From PBB1 sp031390425 (GTDB taxonomy: Bacteria > Pseudomonadota > Gammaproteobacteria > Burkholderiales > Burkholderiaceae_C), in NCBI GenBank assembly GCA_031390425.1, contig JANMTL010000127.1, forward strand, positions 1 to 30,640: a stretch of 30,640 nt of DNA, read 5' to 3'. Position 1 is the stretch's first letter; each line of letters begins with the position of its first letter. Under the pieces are notes generated by a model, which worked only from the letters and a program-made list of their open reading frames with translations, was not told the origin of the DNA and searched no databases. Both the position numbers and the translations under genes were made by a program. Of this stretch, positions 1 through 6,656 are shown piece by piece.

Positions 1-459
1 GTAGCCCGCGCGGTGGGTCTTGAATTCGGGTGTCTCGGCGAGCGTGGTGCGAGCCAGATTCGGCAGCGCCAGGTCGTCGAAGAAGACCTGCATGAATTCT
101 TCTTTGGTCAGGTGGAAGACGAAGTCGTCGTCGCCCTCGCCCGAGTCGGCCGCCTTGCCGCCACCTGCGCCACTGCCACCGCCCTTGGGCCGCTCGATGC
201 GGTCGCCGCGCAGATAGTCCTGGTTGCCGGGGTGCACCGTTTCTCGCTTGCCGCCTTGGCCGTGGCCGAACACCGGCTCGGAGATGTCGCGCTTCGGGAT
301 CGTGATGTCCTCGCCCTGCGCCAGATCGCGGATGCTGCGGCCGTCGACCGCGCGCTTGACGGCTTCGCGGATCTGTTCCTTGTGGCGCCGCAGGAATCGT
401 TCGCGGTTGCCGATCGATTTGTTTTTTCCCGCAAGGCGGCGGTCGATGATTTGCTGCAT
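1..459 (-). CDS. yeaH: YeaH/YhbH family protein (UPF0229, DUF444), 3' end outside window
   Basis: The 153 visible codons begin MQQIIDRRLAGKNKSIGNRE and contain DISEPVF, a VHPGN segment, DRIERPKGGG with a glycine-rich stretch (about residues 105-118), and DDLALPNL followed by KTHRAGY at the window edge. These match the N-terminal part of Escherichia coli YeaH closely enough to name the family. Its biochemical role is not firmly established; it is co-transcribed with the PrkA kinase in enterobacteria and is linked to stress and stationary-phase responses. Here it follows prkA on the same strand after a 56-base gap that contains a perfect hairpin. The C-terminal part of the protein lies beyond base 1. 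A third partner, SpoVR/YcgB, would be expected further downstream outside the window. The start is the ATG at 457-459, which aligns with the family N-terminus. Confidence 0.93.
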   Translation of the reverse strand, partial: MQQIIDRRLAGKNKSIGNRERFLRRHKEQIREAVKRAVDGRSIRDLAQGEDITIPKRDISEPVFGHGQGGKRETVHPGNQDYLRGDRIERPKGGGSGAGGGKAADSGEGDDDFVFHLTKEEFMQVFFDDLALPNLARTTLAETPEFKTHRAGY

Positions 460-469
460 GGTTCAGCCG

Positions 470-492
470 CCTCTCCCGCAGGGCGGGAGAGG
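470..492. repeat. Perfect hairpin between prkA and yeaH
   Basis: CCTCTCCCGC at 470-479 pairs with GCGGGAGAGG at 483-492 around a three-base loop. There is no run of T on either side, so it does not look like a simple terminator. It sits in the 56 bases between the prkA stop and the yeaH start. It could set the ratio of the two messages by RNA processing, or be a copy of a dispersed REP-like palindrome. Confidence 0.6.
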
Positions 493-515
493 GAGCAAGG
501 TCAGCGGCCGCGGCT

Positions 516-2438
516 TCACGAGCTTTTCCTGACCCGTAAATACCACTCACACAACAGCCGCACCTGCTTCGGCGTGTAGCCCTTAGCGACCATGCGCGTC
601 ACGAAGTCCTCGTGCTTCTTGGCCTCGTCGGCACTCGCCTTGGCGTTGAAGCTGATCACCGGCAGCAACTCTTCGGTGTTGCTGAACATCTTCTTCTCGA
701 TCACGGTGCGCAGCTTCTCGTAGCTGGTCCACAGCGGGTTGTTGCCGGCGTTATTGGCGCGCGCACGCAATACGAAATTGACGATCTCGTTGCGGAAGTC
801 TTTCGGGTTGCTGATGCCGGCCGGTTTCTCGATTTTCTCCAGCTCGCCATTGAGTGAGCCGCGGTCGAAGACTTCGCCGGTGTCGGTGTCGCGGTACTCG
901 TGGTCCTGAATCCAGTAGTCGGCGTAGGTGACGTAGCGGTCGAAGATGTTCTGTCCGTACTCGCTGTAGCTCTCCAGGTACGCAGTCTGGATTTCCTTGC
1001 CGATGAATTCGGCATAGCGCACCGACAGGTGTTCCTTGATGAACGCGAGGTACTTCTGCTCGGTCTCGGCCGGGAACTGCTCGCGCTCTATTTGCTGTTC
1101 GAGCACATACATCAGGTGCACCGGATTCGCGGCCACTTCGGTGCTGTCGAAGTTGAACACCTTGCTGATGATCTTGAAGGCAAAGCGCGTGCTGATGCCG
1201 CTCATGCCCTCGTCGACACCGGCGTAGTCGCGGTACTCCTGGAAGCTCTTGGCGCGCGGGTCGGTGTCCTTCAGGTTCTCGCCGTCGTAGACCAGCATCT
1301 TGGAATACAGGCTGCTGTTCTCGGGCTCCTTCAACCGTGTCAGCACGCCGAACTGGCTCATCATCTTCAGCGTACCCGGTGCGCAGGTGGCCTGCGCCAG
1401 CGACGAGCCGCGCAGCAGCTTCTCGTAGATCTTCACCTCCTCGCTGACGCGCAGGCAGTACGGCACCTTGACGATGTAGATGCGGTCGAGGAAGGCCTCG
1501 TTGTTCTTGTTGTTGCGGAAGGTTTTCCACTCGCTCTCGTTGCTGTGCGCCAGCACGATGCCGTCGAACGGGATCGCGCCGAAGCCTTCGGTGCCCTTGA
1601 AGTTGCTTTCTTGTGTGGCGGTCAGCAGCGGGTGCAGCACCTTGATCGGCGCCTTGAACATCTCGACGAATTCGAGCAGGCCTTGATTGGCCAAGCACAG
1701 GCCGCCGGAGAAGCTGTACGCATCGGGGTCGTCTTGTGCAAAGGTTTCCAGTTTGCGGATGTCGACTTTGCCGACCAGGCTGCTGATGTCCTGGTTGTTC
1801 TCGTCGCCCGGCTCGGTCTTGGCGATGCCGATCTGCTTGAGCACCGACGGAAAGCGCTTGACGACCTTGAACTTGCGAATGTCGCCGCCGAATTCTTCGA
1901 GCCGCTTGACCGCCCACGGCGACAGCACGCGTTGCAGGTAGCGGCGCGGGATGCCGAACTCTTTTTCCAGAATCGGGCCGTCTTCGGTCGCATCGAACAA
2001 ACCGAGCGGTGACTCGTTCACCGGCGAGCCTTTGATGGCGTAGAAAGGCACCTCTTGCATGAGCTGTTTCAGGCGTTCGGCGATGCTGCTCTTGCCGCCA
2101 CCGACCGGGCCCAGCAGATAGAGGATCTGCTTTTTCTCTTCGAGACCTTGCGCGGCGTGCCGGAAGTAGCTGACCACCTGTTCGATGGCGTCTTCCATGC
2201 CGTAGAACTCGGCGAACGCGGGATAGATCTTGATGACCTTGTTCGCAAACAGCCGCGACAGGCGCGGGTCGTTGCGGGTGTCGACCGACTGCGGCTCGCC
2301 GATGGCTTGCAGCATGCGCTCGGCGGCACTGGCGTACGCGACCCGATTGCGCTTGCATTCGGCGAGGTACTCTTCGATCGAGAGTTCCTCTTCGCGCGTG
2401 CGCTCGAACCGAGCGGCGAAATGGCTGATCACGTCCAT
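516..2438 (-). CDS. prkA: PrkA-type serine protein kinase, AAA+ domain protein
   Basis: The product is 640 residues, the usual length for PrkA/YeaG. The N-terminal AAA+ part has a clear P-loop, GPVGGGKSS, at residues 110-118. Other recognisable segments are KVIKIYPAFAEFYGMEDAI near residues 67-85 and the family-typical SPLGLFD. In the family a C-terminal kinase-like region follows. In known bacteria PrkA phosphorylates itself and protein substrates and works in stress, starvation or sporulation responses; the enterobacterial yeaGH operon belongs to the NtrC and sigma-S responses. The start is the ATG at 2436-2438, not the longer reading from 2477, because an AGGAG ribosome site lies seven bases upstream and MDVISHF matches the family N-terminus. 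A sigma-54-type promoter lies about 210 bases upstream. Confidence 0.95.
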   Translation of the reverse strand: MDVISHFAARFERTREEELSIEEYLAECKRNRVAYASAAERMLQAIGEPQSVDTRNDPRLSRLFANKVIKIYPAFAEFYGMEDAIEQVVSYFRHAAQGLEEKKQILYLLGPVGGGKSSIAERLKQLMQEVPFYAIKGSPVNESPLGLFDATEDGPILEKEFGIPRRYLQRVLSPWAVKRLEEFGGDIRKFKVVKRFPSVLKQIGIAKTEPGDENNQDISSLVGKVDIRKLETFAQDDPDAYSFSGGLCLANQGLLEFVEMFKAPIKVLHPLLTATQESNFKGTEGFGAIPFDGIVLAHSNESEWKTFRNNKNNEAFLDRIYIVKVPYCLRVSEEVKIYEKLLRGSSLAQATCAPGTLKMMSQFGVLTRLKEPENSSLYSKMLVYDGENLKDTDPRAKSFQEYRDYAGVDEGMSGISTRFAFKIISKVFNFDSTEVAANPVHLMYVLEQQIEREQFPAETEQKYLAFIKEHLSVRYAEFIGKEIQTAYLESYSEYGQNIFDRYVTYADYWIQDHEYRDTDTGEVFDRGSLNGELEKIEKPAGISNPKDFRNEIVNFVLRARANNAGNNPLWTSYEKLRTVIEKKMFSNTEELLPVISFNAKASADEAKKHEDFVTRMVAKGYTPKQVRLLCEWYLRVRKSS

Positions 2439-2503
2439 GTTGATCTCCTGTGTGTCGAGGAGGCGATGGCAGGCCAACGGGCTTCGCCACCGTCTGGGGA
2501 AGT

Positions 2504-2537
2504 TCTGATGAAGTCCTAACTTCAGGGCTCCATCAGA
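2504..2537 (-). promoter_or_regulatory. Nested inverted repeat in the presumed prkA leader RNA
   Basis: TCTGATG (2504-2510) pairs with CATCAGA (2531-2537). Inside it AAGT (2511-2514) pairs with ACTT (2519-2522) around CCTA. In the minus-strand transcript this could fold as a two-part stem ending about 65 bases before the prkA start codon. A regulatory role is inference. Confidence 0.4.
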
Positions 2538-2650
2538 GCTTTCCGCGACATCGACACCGCCTGAAATCAGCTTGTGCCAAACGCGTTGCGGCGATGGCGC
2601 AAGAAACAGGCGAAGGACCGCGCAGTTCCGAATTTCAGTTCAACATTACC

Positions 2651-2666
2651 AGCAATTTGTGTGCCT
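2651..2666 (-). promoter_or_regulatory. Sigma-54 (RpoN) promoter for prkA-yeaH
   Basis: Read on the minus strand, the sequence is AGGCACACAAATTGCT. The GG and GC dinucleotides of the -24 and -12 elements have the exact spacing of the consensus TGGCAC-N5-TTGCW, and only the first base of that pattern differs. Transcription would start near 2640, giving a leader of about 200 bases before prkA. The enterobacterial homologue yeaGH is known to be activated by NtrC with sigma-54, which supports the assignment. Confidence 0.7.
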
Positions 2667-2700
2667 TTTCGTCAAGTCCCTGCGCGCATGAATGCATGAG

Positions 2701-2716
2701 GTGACGAGTCTGTCAC
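2701..2716. promoter_or_regulatory. Inverted repeat upstream of the sigma-54 promoter
   Basis: GTGAC at 2701-2705 and GTCAC at 2712-2716 form a perfect inverted repeat with a six-base spacer, about 40 bases upstream of the -24 element. It could be an activator site, but it does not match the NtrC consensus well and sits closer than most enhancer sites. Confidence 0.3.
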
Positions 2717-2913
2717 GAGGGCTCCGGTTCCCTCAAGCTGGCAACCTAAACCCGTAACGTCTCGCGGCTTGCGCGCGCCGACATCGCGTTGCGGCGATCC
2801 GCAGATCGGTGTGACGCACCAGTGGATTGGAACCAGGCGGAGCAGTCGCAGCGTGTTGCACGAGTGCGCCAACCGCCGTGCCCGTTGCCGCAGGGATCGG
2901 ACTGAGCGCGGCG

Positions 2914-3846
2914 TCAGCGCTTCGAGAGACCGAGCTTGTCGAGCAGCCCGTTGAGTTCATCGAGCGAGCCGAAGGCGATCGAAATCTCGCCTTGTTCGCC
3001 GCGCGAAGTGCGCTTCTTGACTCGCACTTCGACGCGTGCGGTCAGCGCGTCCGACAGCTCTTGCTCGATGCGCAGCAAGTCACGCGACTTGGCATCGGCG
3101 AGCCGCGCGGCGGGTTTTTGCCGGCTGCTGTCGTCGGCGCGCGCGACCAGCCGTTCGGCCTCGCGCACGCTGAGCTTTTTCGCGACGATCTCGCCGGCCG
3201 CCAGGATCTGCCGCGCGCCATCGAGCGGCAGCAATGCGCGCGCATGGCCCATGTCCAGATCGCCGGCCATCAGCAACTGCTGCACCGGCTCGACCAGATT
3301 GAGCAGCCGCAGCAGGTTGCTGGCGGCGCTGCGCGAGCGGCCCACCGCTTGCGCAGCTTGCTCGTGAGTCAGGCCGAACTCTTCGGTGAGCCGCTTCAGT
3401 CCTTGCGCTTCTTCGAGCGGGTTGAGGTCTTCGCGCTGGATGTTCTCGATCAGCGACATCGCCGCAGCGGCCTCGTCGGGCACGTCCTTGACGAGCACCG
3501 GCACCTCGTCCAGGCCAGCGAGTTTGGCCGCGCGCATGCGGCGCTCGCCAGCGATGATTTCGTAGTGCGGCGCGTCCACCGCAGCGTCGTCGAGCAGGTC
3601 GTGCACGCGGCGCACCAGGATCGGCTGCATGATCCCCTGCGCCTTGATGCTCTCGGCCAGCTCGTACAGCGAGCCTTCGTCCATGCGCGTGCGCGGCTGG
3701 TACTTGCCGGGTCGCAGTTGGGTCAGCTTCAGGGTGCGCGGACTGCGGTCGGCGTCAGACGGCGGCTTGTCGGTGGGCTCTTTGACGCGGGGGCCGAGCA
3801 GCGCTTCGAGGCCGAGGCCGAGGCCCTTGGGTTTCTTGGTGACCAT
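2914..3846 (-). CDS. parB: Chromosome-partitioning protein ParB (Spo0J family)
   Basis: The product is 310 residues. It has the ParB nucleotide (CTP) clamp motifs GERRMRAAKLAG at 100-111 and ENIQREDLNPLEEA at 134-147, then a helix-turn-helix at about 159-182 (LTHEQAAQAVGRSRSAASN), and a C-terminal dimerisation region ending LGLSKR. ParB loads on parS, spreads as a CTP-dependent sliding clamp and stimulates ParA to segregate the origin region. The start at 3844-3846 is chosen because MVTKKPKGLG is the family N-terminus; the in-frame ATG at 3897 would add 17 unrelated residues. No strong ribosome site is visible. The N-terminal ParA-contacting peptide reads GLGLGLEALLG, without the arginine usually found in its middle. 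Unlike most chromosomes, parB is separated from parA by an oppositely oriented argC. Confidence 0.96.
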   Translation of the reverse strand: MVTKKPKGLGLGLEALLGPRVKEPTDKPPSDADRSPRTLKLTQLRPGKYQPRTRMDEGSLYELAESIKAQGIMQPILVRRVHDLLDDAAVDAPHYEIIAGERRMRAAKLAGLDEVPVLVKDVPDEAAAAMSLIENIQREDLNPLEEAQGLKRLTEEFGLTHEQAAQAVGRSRSAASNLLRLLNLVEPVQQLLMAGDLDMGHARALLPLDGARQILAAGEIVAKKLSVREAERLVARADDSSRQKPAARLADAKSRDLLRIEQELSDALTARVEVRVKKRTSRGEQGEISIAFGSLDELNGLLDKLGLSKR

Positions 3847-4008
3847 CGGCGGATTGTCCGGTATCGCATCGTGCTTGCTGTTGCGCGCCCCATGCAACGC
3901 CTACGGCGCCGAGCTCATCGCAGCGATCGCGGTGGCGGGCACGCTGGCGGCAAGGCAGCTTTGCAGCGGGCTCGCTTATCCTCGCCGCTCAGTCTTTGGG
4001 AGCGCTTC

Positions 4009-4986
4009 ATGAAGCACCGCGTGTTCGTCGACGGCCAGGAAGGCACCACTGGCCTGCGCATCCATGAGTATCTTGCGCAGCGCGACGACATCGAGGTGCT
4101 GCGCATCGATCCCGATCTGCGCAAGGACACGGCCGAGCGCGCCCGCTTGCTGAACGCGGCCGACGTGGCCTTCTTGTGCTTGCCCGACGCCGCGTCGCGC
4201 GAGGCTGCGGCACTGGTCACCAACCCGGCCACGTGCCTGATCGATGCCAGCACCGCGCACCGCACCGCGCCGGGCTGGGCGTTCGGTCTGCCCGAGCTGG
4301 CGCCGATGCAGCGGGCGGCGATTCGCGCCAGCAAGCGCATCGCAAACCCGGGCTGCCACGCCAGCGCTTTCATCCTGCTGTTGCGGCCGTTGGTCGACGC
4401 CGGGTTGCTGCCGAACGGCACGCCGGTGACGGCGACGTCGATCACCGGTTACTCGGGCGGCGGCAAAAGCATGATCCGCGACTACGAGGCCGCCCCGTTC
4501 GCCCTGGGTGTCGGCAGCGATGCCACGACGCCGTACGACGCGCTGGGCGCCCCGCGTCCGTATGCGCTGGCGCTGGCGCACAAGCACCTGCCCGAAATGC
4601 AAATCCACACCGGCCTCGATGCGCCGCCGGTCTTCATGCCGATGGTGGGCCCGTTCTACAAGGGTTTGACGGTCAGTGTGCCCTTACATCTGACGCAACT
4701 CGGTGGAACCGTGAGTGCCGCTGACCTGCATGCGGCGCTGACGCAACGCTATGCCGACGAGCGCTTCATCCGCGTGATGCCGCTGCGCGACGAGGCGACA
4801 CTGGCCGACGGCTTCTTCGATGTGCAGGCCTGCAACGACACCAACCGGGTCGACCTGTTCGTTTTCGCGAGCGACACCCAGGTGCTGCTGATGGCGCGGC
4901 TGGACAACCTGGGCAAAGGCGCCAGCGGCGCGGCGGTGCAAGCCATGAACGTGCACCTCGATATCGACGAAAGTTTGGGCTTGTAG
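4009..4986 (+). CDS. argC: N-acetyl-gamma-glutamyl-phosphate reductase, type 2 (short form)
   Basis: The product is 325 residues. It starts MKHRVFVDGQEGTTGLRIHE, where the GQEGTTG loop is the NADP-binding element of the short ArgC type. The catalytic cysteine is C116 in IANPGCHASAF, and GYSGGGKSMI is diagnostic of the type-2 subfamily. It catalyses the third step of arginine synthesis, NADPH-dependent reduction of N-acetylglutamyl-5-phosphate to the semialdehyde, in the cytoplasm. GGGAG lies eight bases before the ATG. It is the only plus-strand gene in this part of the window: it diverges from parB across 162 bases and converges on parA with 35 bases between stop codons, and no other arginine gene is nearby. 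A second, type-1 argC elsewhere in the genome is possible. Confidence 0.93.
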   Translation: MKHRVFVDGQEGTTGLRIHEYLAQRDDIEVLRIDPDLRKDTAERARLLNAADVAFLCLPDAASREAAALVTNPATCLIDASTAHRTAPGWAFGLPELAPMQRAAIRASKRIANPGCHASAFILLLRPLVDAGLLPNGTPVTATSITGYSGGGKSMIRDYEAAPFALGVGSDATTPYDALGAPRPYALALAHKHLPEMQIHTGLDAPPVFMPMVGPFYKGLTVSVPLHLTQLGGTVSAADLHAALTQRYADERFIRVMPLRDEATLADGFFDVQACNDTNRVDLFVFASDTQVLLMARLDNLGKGASGAAVQAMNVHLDIDESLGL

Positions 4987-5021
4987 CTCGGCACAGACTG
5001 AGGATTAACGTAAGCGAAGAC

Positions 5022-5792
5022 TCACATCGTATCGATGCGAAGGACCATTTCCTGCGCGAAAGCAACGAAAGCTTGCGCACCCTTCGACGCCGGATCGAAG
5101 ACGACGCCGGGCAATCCATAGCTCGGCGCTTCGGCCAGCCGCACATTGCGCGGGATCACGGTGTTGAACACCTTGTCGCCGAAATGCGATTTGAGCTGCT
5201 CGCTGACTTGCTGCTGCAAGGTGATGCGCGGGTCGAACATCACCCGCAGCAGGCCGATGATTTGCAGATCTGGGTTCAGGTTGGCGTGGACCTGCTTGAT
5301 GGTGTTGACCAGATCGGACAGGCCTTCGAGCGCGAAGTACTCGCACTGCATCGGCACGATCACGCCGTGGGCGCTGCACAGGCCATTCAATGTCAGCATG
5401 CTGAGGGACGGCGGGCAGTCGATCAACACGAACTCGTACTGGTCGGCGACCGCTTCGAGGGCCGTCTTCAGTCGCTTGTCGCGGCGTTCGAGTTCGACCA
5501 GCTCGACCTCGGCACCGGCCAGTTCGCGGTTGGCGCCGACCACGTCGTAACCGACGCTGTCCTTGCGCTGACGGACTTCGGCGATCGACGCGTTTTCGAG
5601 CAGCACGTCGTAAACGCTCAATTCCAGCGCCCGCTTGTCGATGCCCGAACCCATTGTGGCGTTGCCCTGTGGGTCGAGATCAACCACCAGCACGCGCTGC
5701 CCGATGCGCGCCAGCCCGGCGGCCAGGTTCACCGTCGTCGTGGTTTTGCCGACCCCGCCTTTTTGGTTGGCGATGCAGAAAATTCGGGCCAT
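5022..5792 (-). CDS. parA: Chromosome-partitioning ATPase ParA (Soj family)
   Basis: The product is 256 residues, the normal length for a chromosomal ParA without an N-terminal DNA-binding extension. The deviant Walker A motif is KGGVGKTTTTVNLA near residues 11-24, Walker A' is VLVVDLDPQGNAT near 34-46, and Walker B lies in FVLIDCPPSL. The ATP-bound dimer binds DNA non-specifically and moves ParB-parS complexes. The ATG at 5790-5792 gives MARIFCIANQ, the standard family start; the longer in-frame reading from 5897 adds unrelated residues. No clear ribosome site precedes it. The gene follows rsmG after 150 bases on the same strand, as in many bacteria, but parB is not immediately downstream. 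Confidence 0.97.
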   Translation of the reverse strand: MARIFCIANQKGGVGKTTTTVNLAAGLARIGQRVLVVDLDPQGNATMGSGIDKRALELSVYDVLLENASIAEVRQRKDSVGYDVVGANRELAGAEVELVELERRDKRLKTALEAVADQYEFVLIDCPPSLSMLTLNGLCSAHGVIVPMQCEYFALEGLSDLVNTIKQVHANLNPDLQIIGLLRVMFDPRITLQQQVSEQLKSHFGDKVFNTVIPRNVRLAEAPSYGLPGVVFDPASKGAQAFVAFAQEMVLRIDTM

Positions 5793-5942
5793 GGAGGGGT
5801 TCGGTTCGGAGGCAAGGTGGGCGGGTAAAGCAGAGGTGGAAAAGCGCGCTCTTCCCGGCCTCGGACTGCCCCGCTGATTATAGGAAGTGGGTCTCACTGG
5901 TTTCGGTCGCGCCGCGAGCGAACACCGCAGATGGGCGCTCGG

Positions 5943-6656
5943 TCAGGATACTTTCGGAGGCTTCGCCCCGCTTACCCTCGAAGCAACACGCATCCACACC
6001 AAACAGCGCTCGGCGTTCAGCCCAGGAACTGTCAGCGGTTCCACGTGAAACACCTCGATCTCGTCGGGCAACGCGGACTGCTCTTCGGTCGGCGCCCTGC
6101 CCTTCATCGCCATCCATACGCCCTGCGGTGCCAGCAGTTGCTGGCTGAGTCGGGTGAAATCGAGTAGCGATGAGAAGGCTCGCGAGGTGATCACGTCGAA
6201 CGGCGCTGAGCGCAGTGCCTCAACGCGGGCGTGCTCCGCCGTCAGGTTGCTCAGCCGCATTTCCGCTGCGGCTTGCTGGATGAAGGCCGTCTTCTTGCCC
6301 ACAGTGTCGACGCAAACCACCTTCCACGACGGAAACATCGCAGCCAGCACGACGCCAGGCAGCCCGCCGCCGCTGCCGACATCCAGCAGACGAACCGACT
6401 TGCCCGTCTCGCCGGGTTGACAAGCCAGCCGCCGCGCCATCGGGCCGACCACCGCGAGGCAATCGGCCAGGTGTTGTCGCAGCATGTCCTGTGGATCACG
6501 CACTGCCGTCAGGTTGTAGGTGGCGTTCCAGCGCTGAAGCAGGTCCAGGTAGGCCAGCAGCCGATCGATGGGAACGGTTTGCGCGCACAAACCCAGGTCG
6601 GAAACCGCCTGGGTCAGCGATCCATGCAACCCATGTGGCGAAGGCTCAGGCGGCAT
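5943..6656 (-). CDS. rsmG: 16S rRNA (guanine527-N7)-methyltransferase RsmG (GidB)
   Basis: The 237-residue product has the S-adenosylmethionine motif LLDVGSGGGLPG at about residues 90-101 and the family segments RWNATYNLTAVRDP (42-55) and ITSRAFSSLLDF. It methylates G527 of 16S rRNA, and its loss gives low-level streptomycin resistance in other bacteria. The ATG at 6654-6656 overlaps the end of mnmG by 11 bases, pointing to translational coupling in an mnmG-rsmG operon. An upstream in-frame start at 6722 would overlap mnmG further and add non-conserved residues. A parS site lies inside the gene at 6037-6052, where it encodes part of VFHVEPL. Confidence 0.95.
   Translation of the reverse strand: MPPEPSPHGLHGSLTQAVSDLGLCAQTVPIDRLLAYLDLLQRWNATYNLTAVRDPQDMLRQHLADCLAVVGPMARRLACQPGETGKSVRLLDVGSGGGLPGVVLAAMFPSWKVVCVDTVGKKTAFIQQAAAEMRLSNLTAEHARVEALRSAPFDVITSRAFSSLLDFTRLSQQLLAPQGVWMAMKGRAPTEEQSALPDEIEVFHVEPLTVPGLNAERCLVWMRVASRVSGAKPPKVS
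6037..6052. other. parS site 1, inside rsmG
   Basis: GGTTCCACGTGAAACA matches the parS consensus TGTTNCACGTGAAACA at every defined base except the first. It lies within rsmG coding sequence, 245 bases upstream of the parA start. ParB should load here. Confidence 0.9.

Larger units (their letters stand above)
2439..2913. other. Long intergenic region carrying the prkA promoter and leader
   Basis: This stretch of 475 bases lies between the parB stop and the prkA start, both on the minus strand. Short open frames on both strands have no ribosome sites or recognisable protein content. It contains a sigma-54-type promoter, an upstream inverted repeat, and a nested inverted repeat in the presumed leader, each listed separately. 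I saw no clear terminator for parB. Confidence 0.7.

Noticed and set aside
2672..2960. Small frames in the gap between parB and prkA
   Set aside because: No ribosome sites, no recognisable content, and they overlap the sigma-54 promoter region and the parB end.
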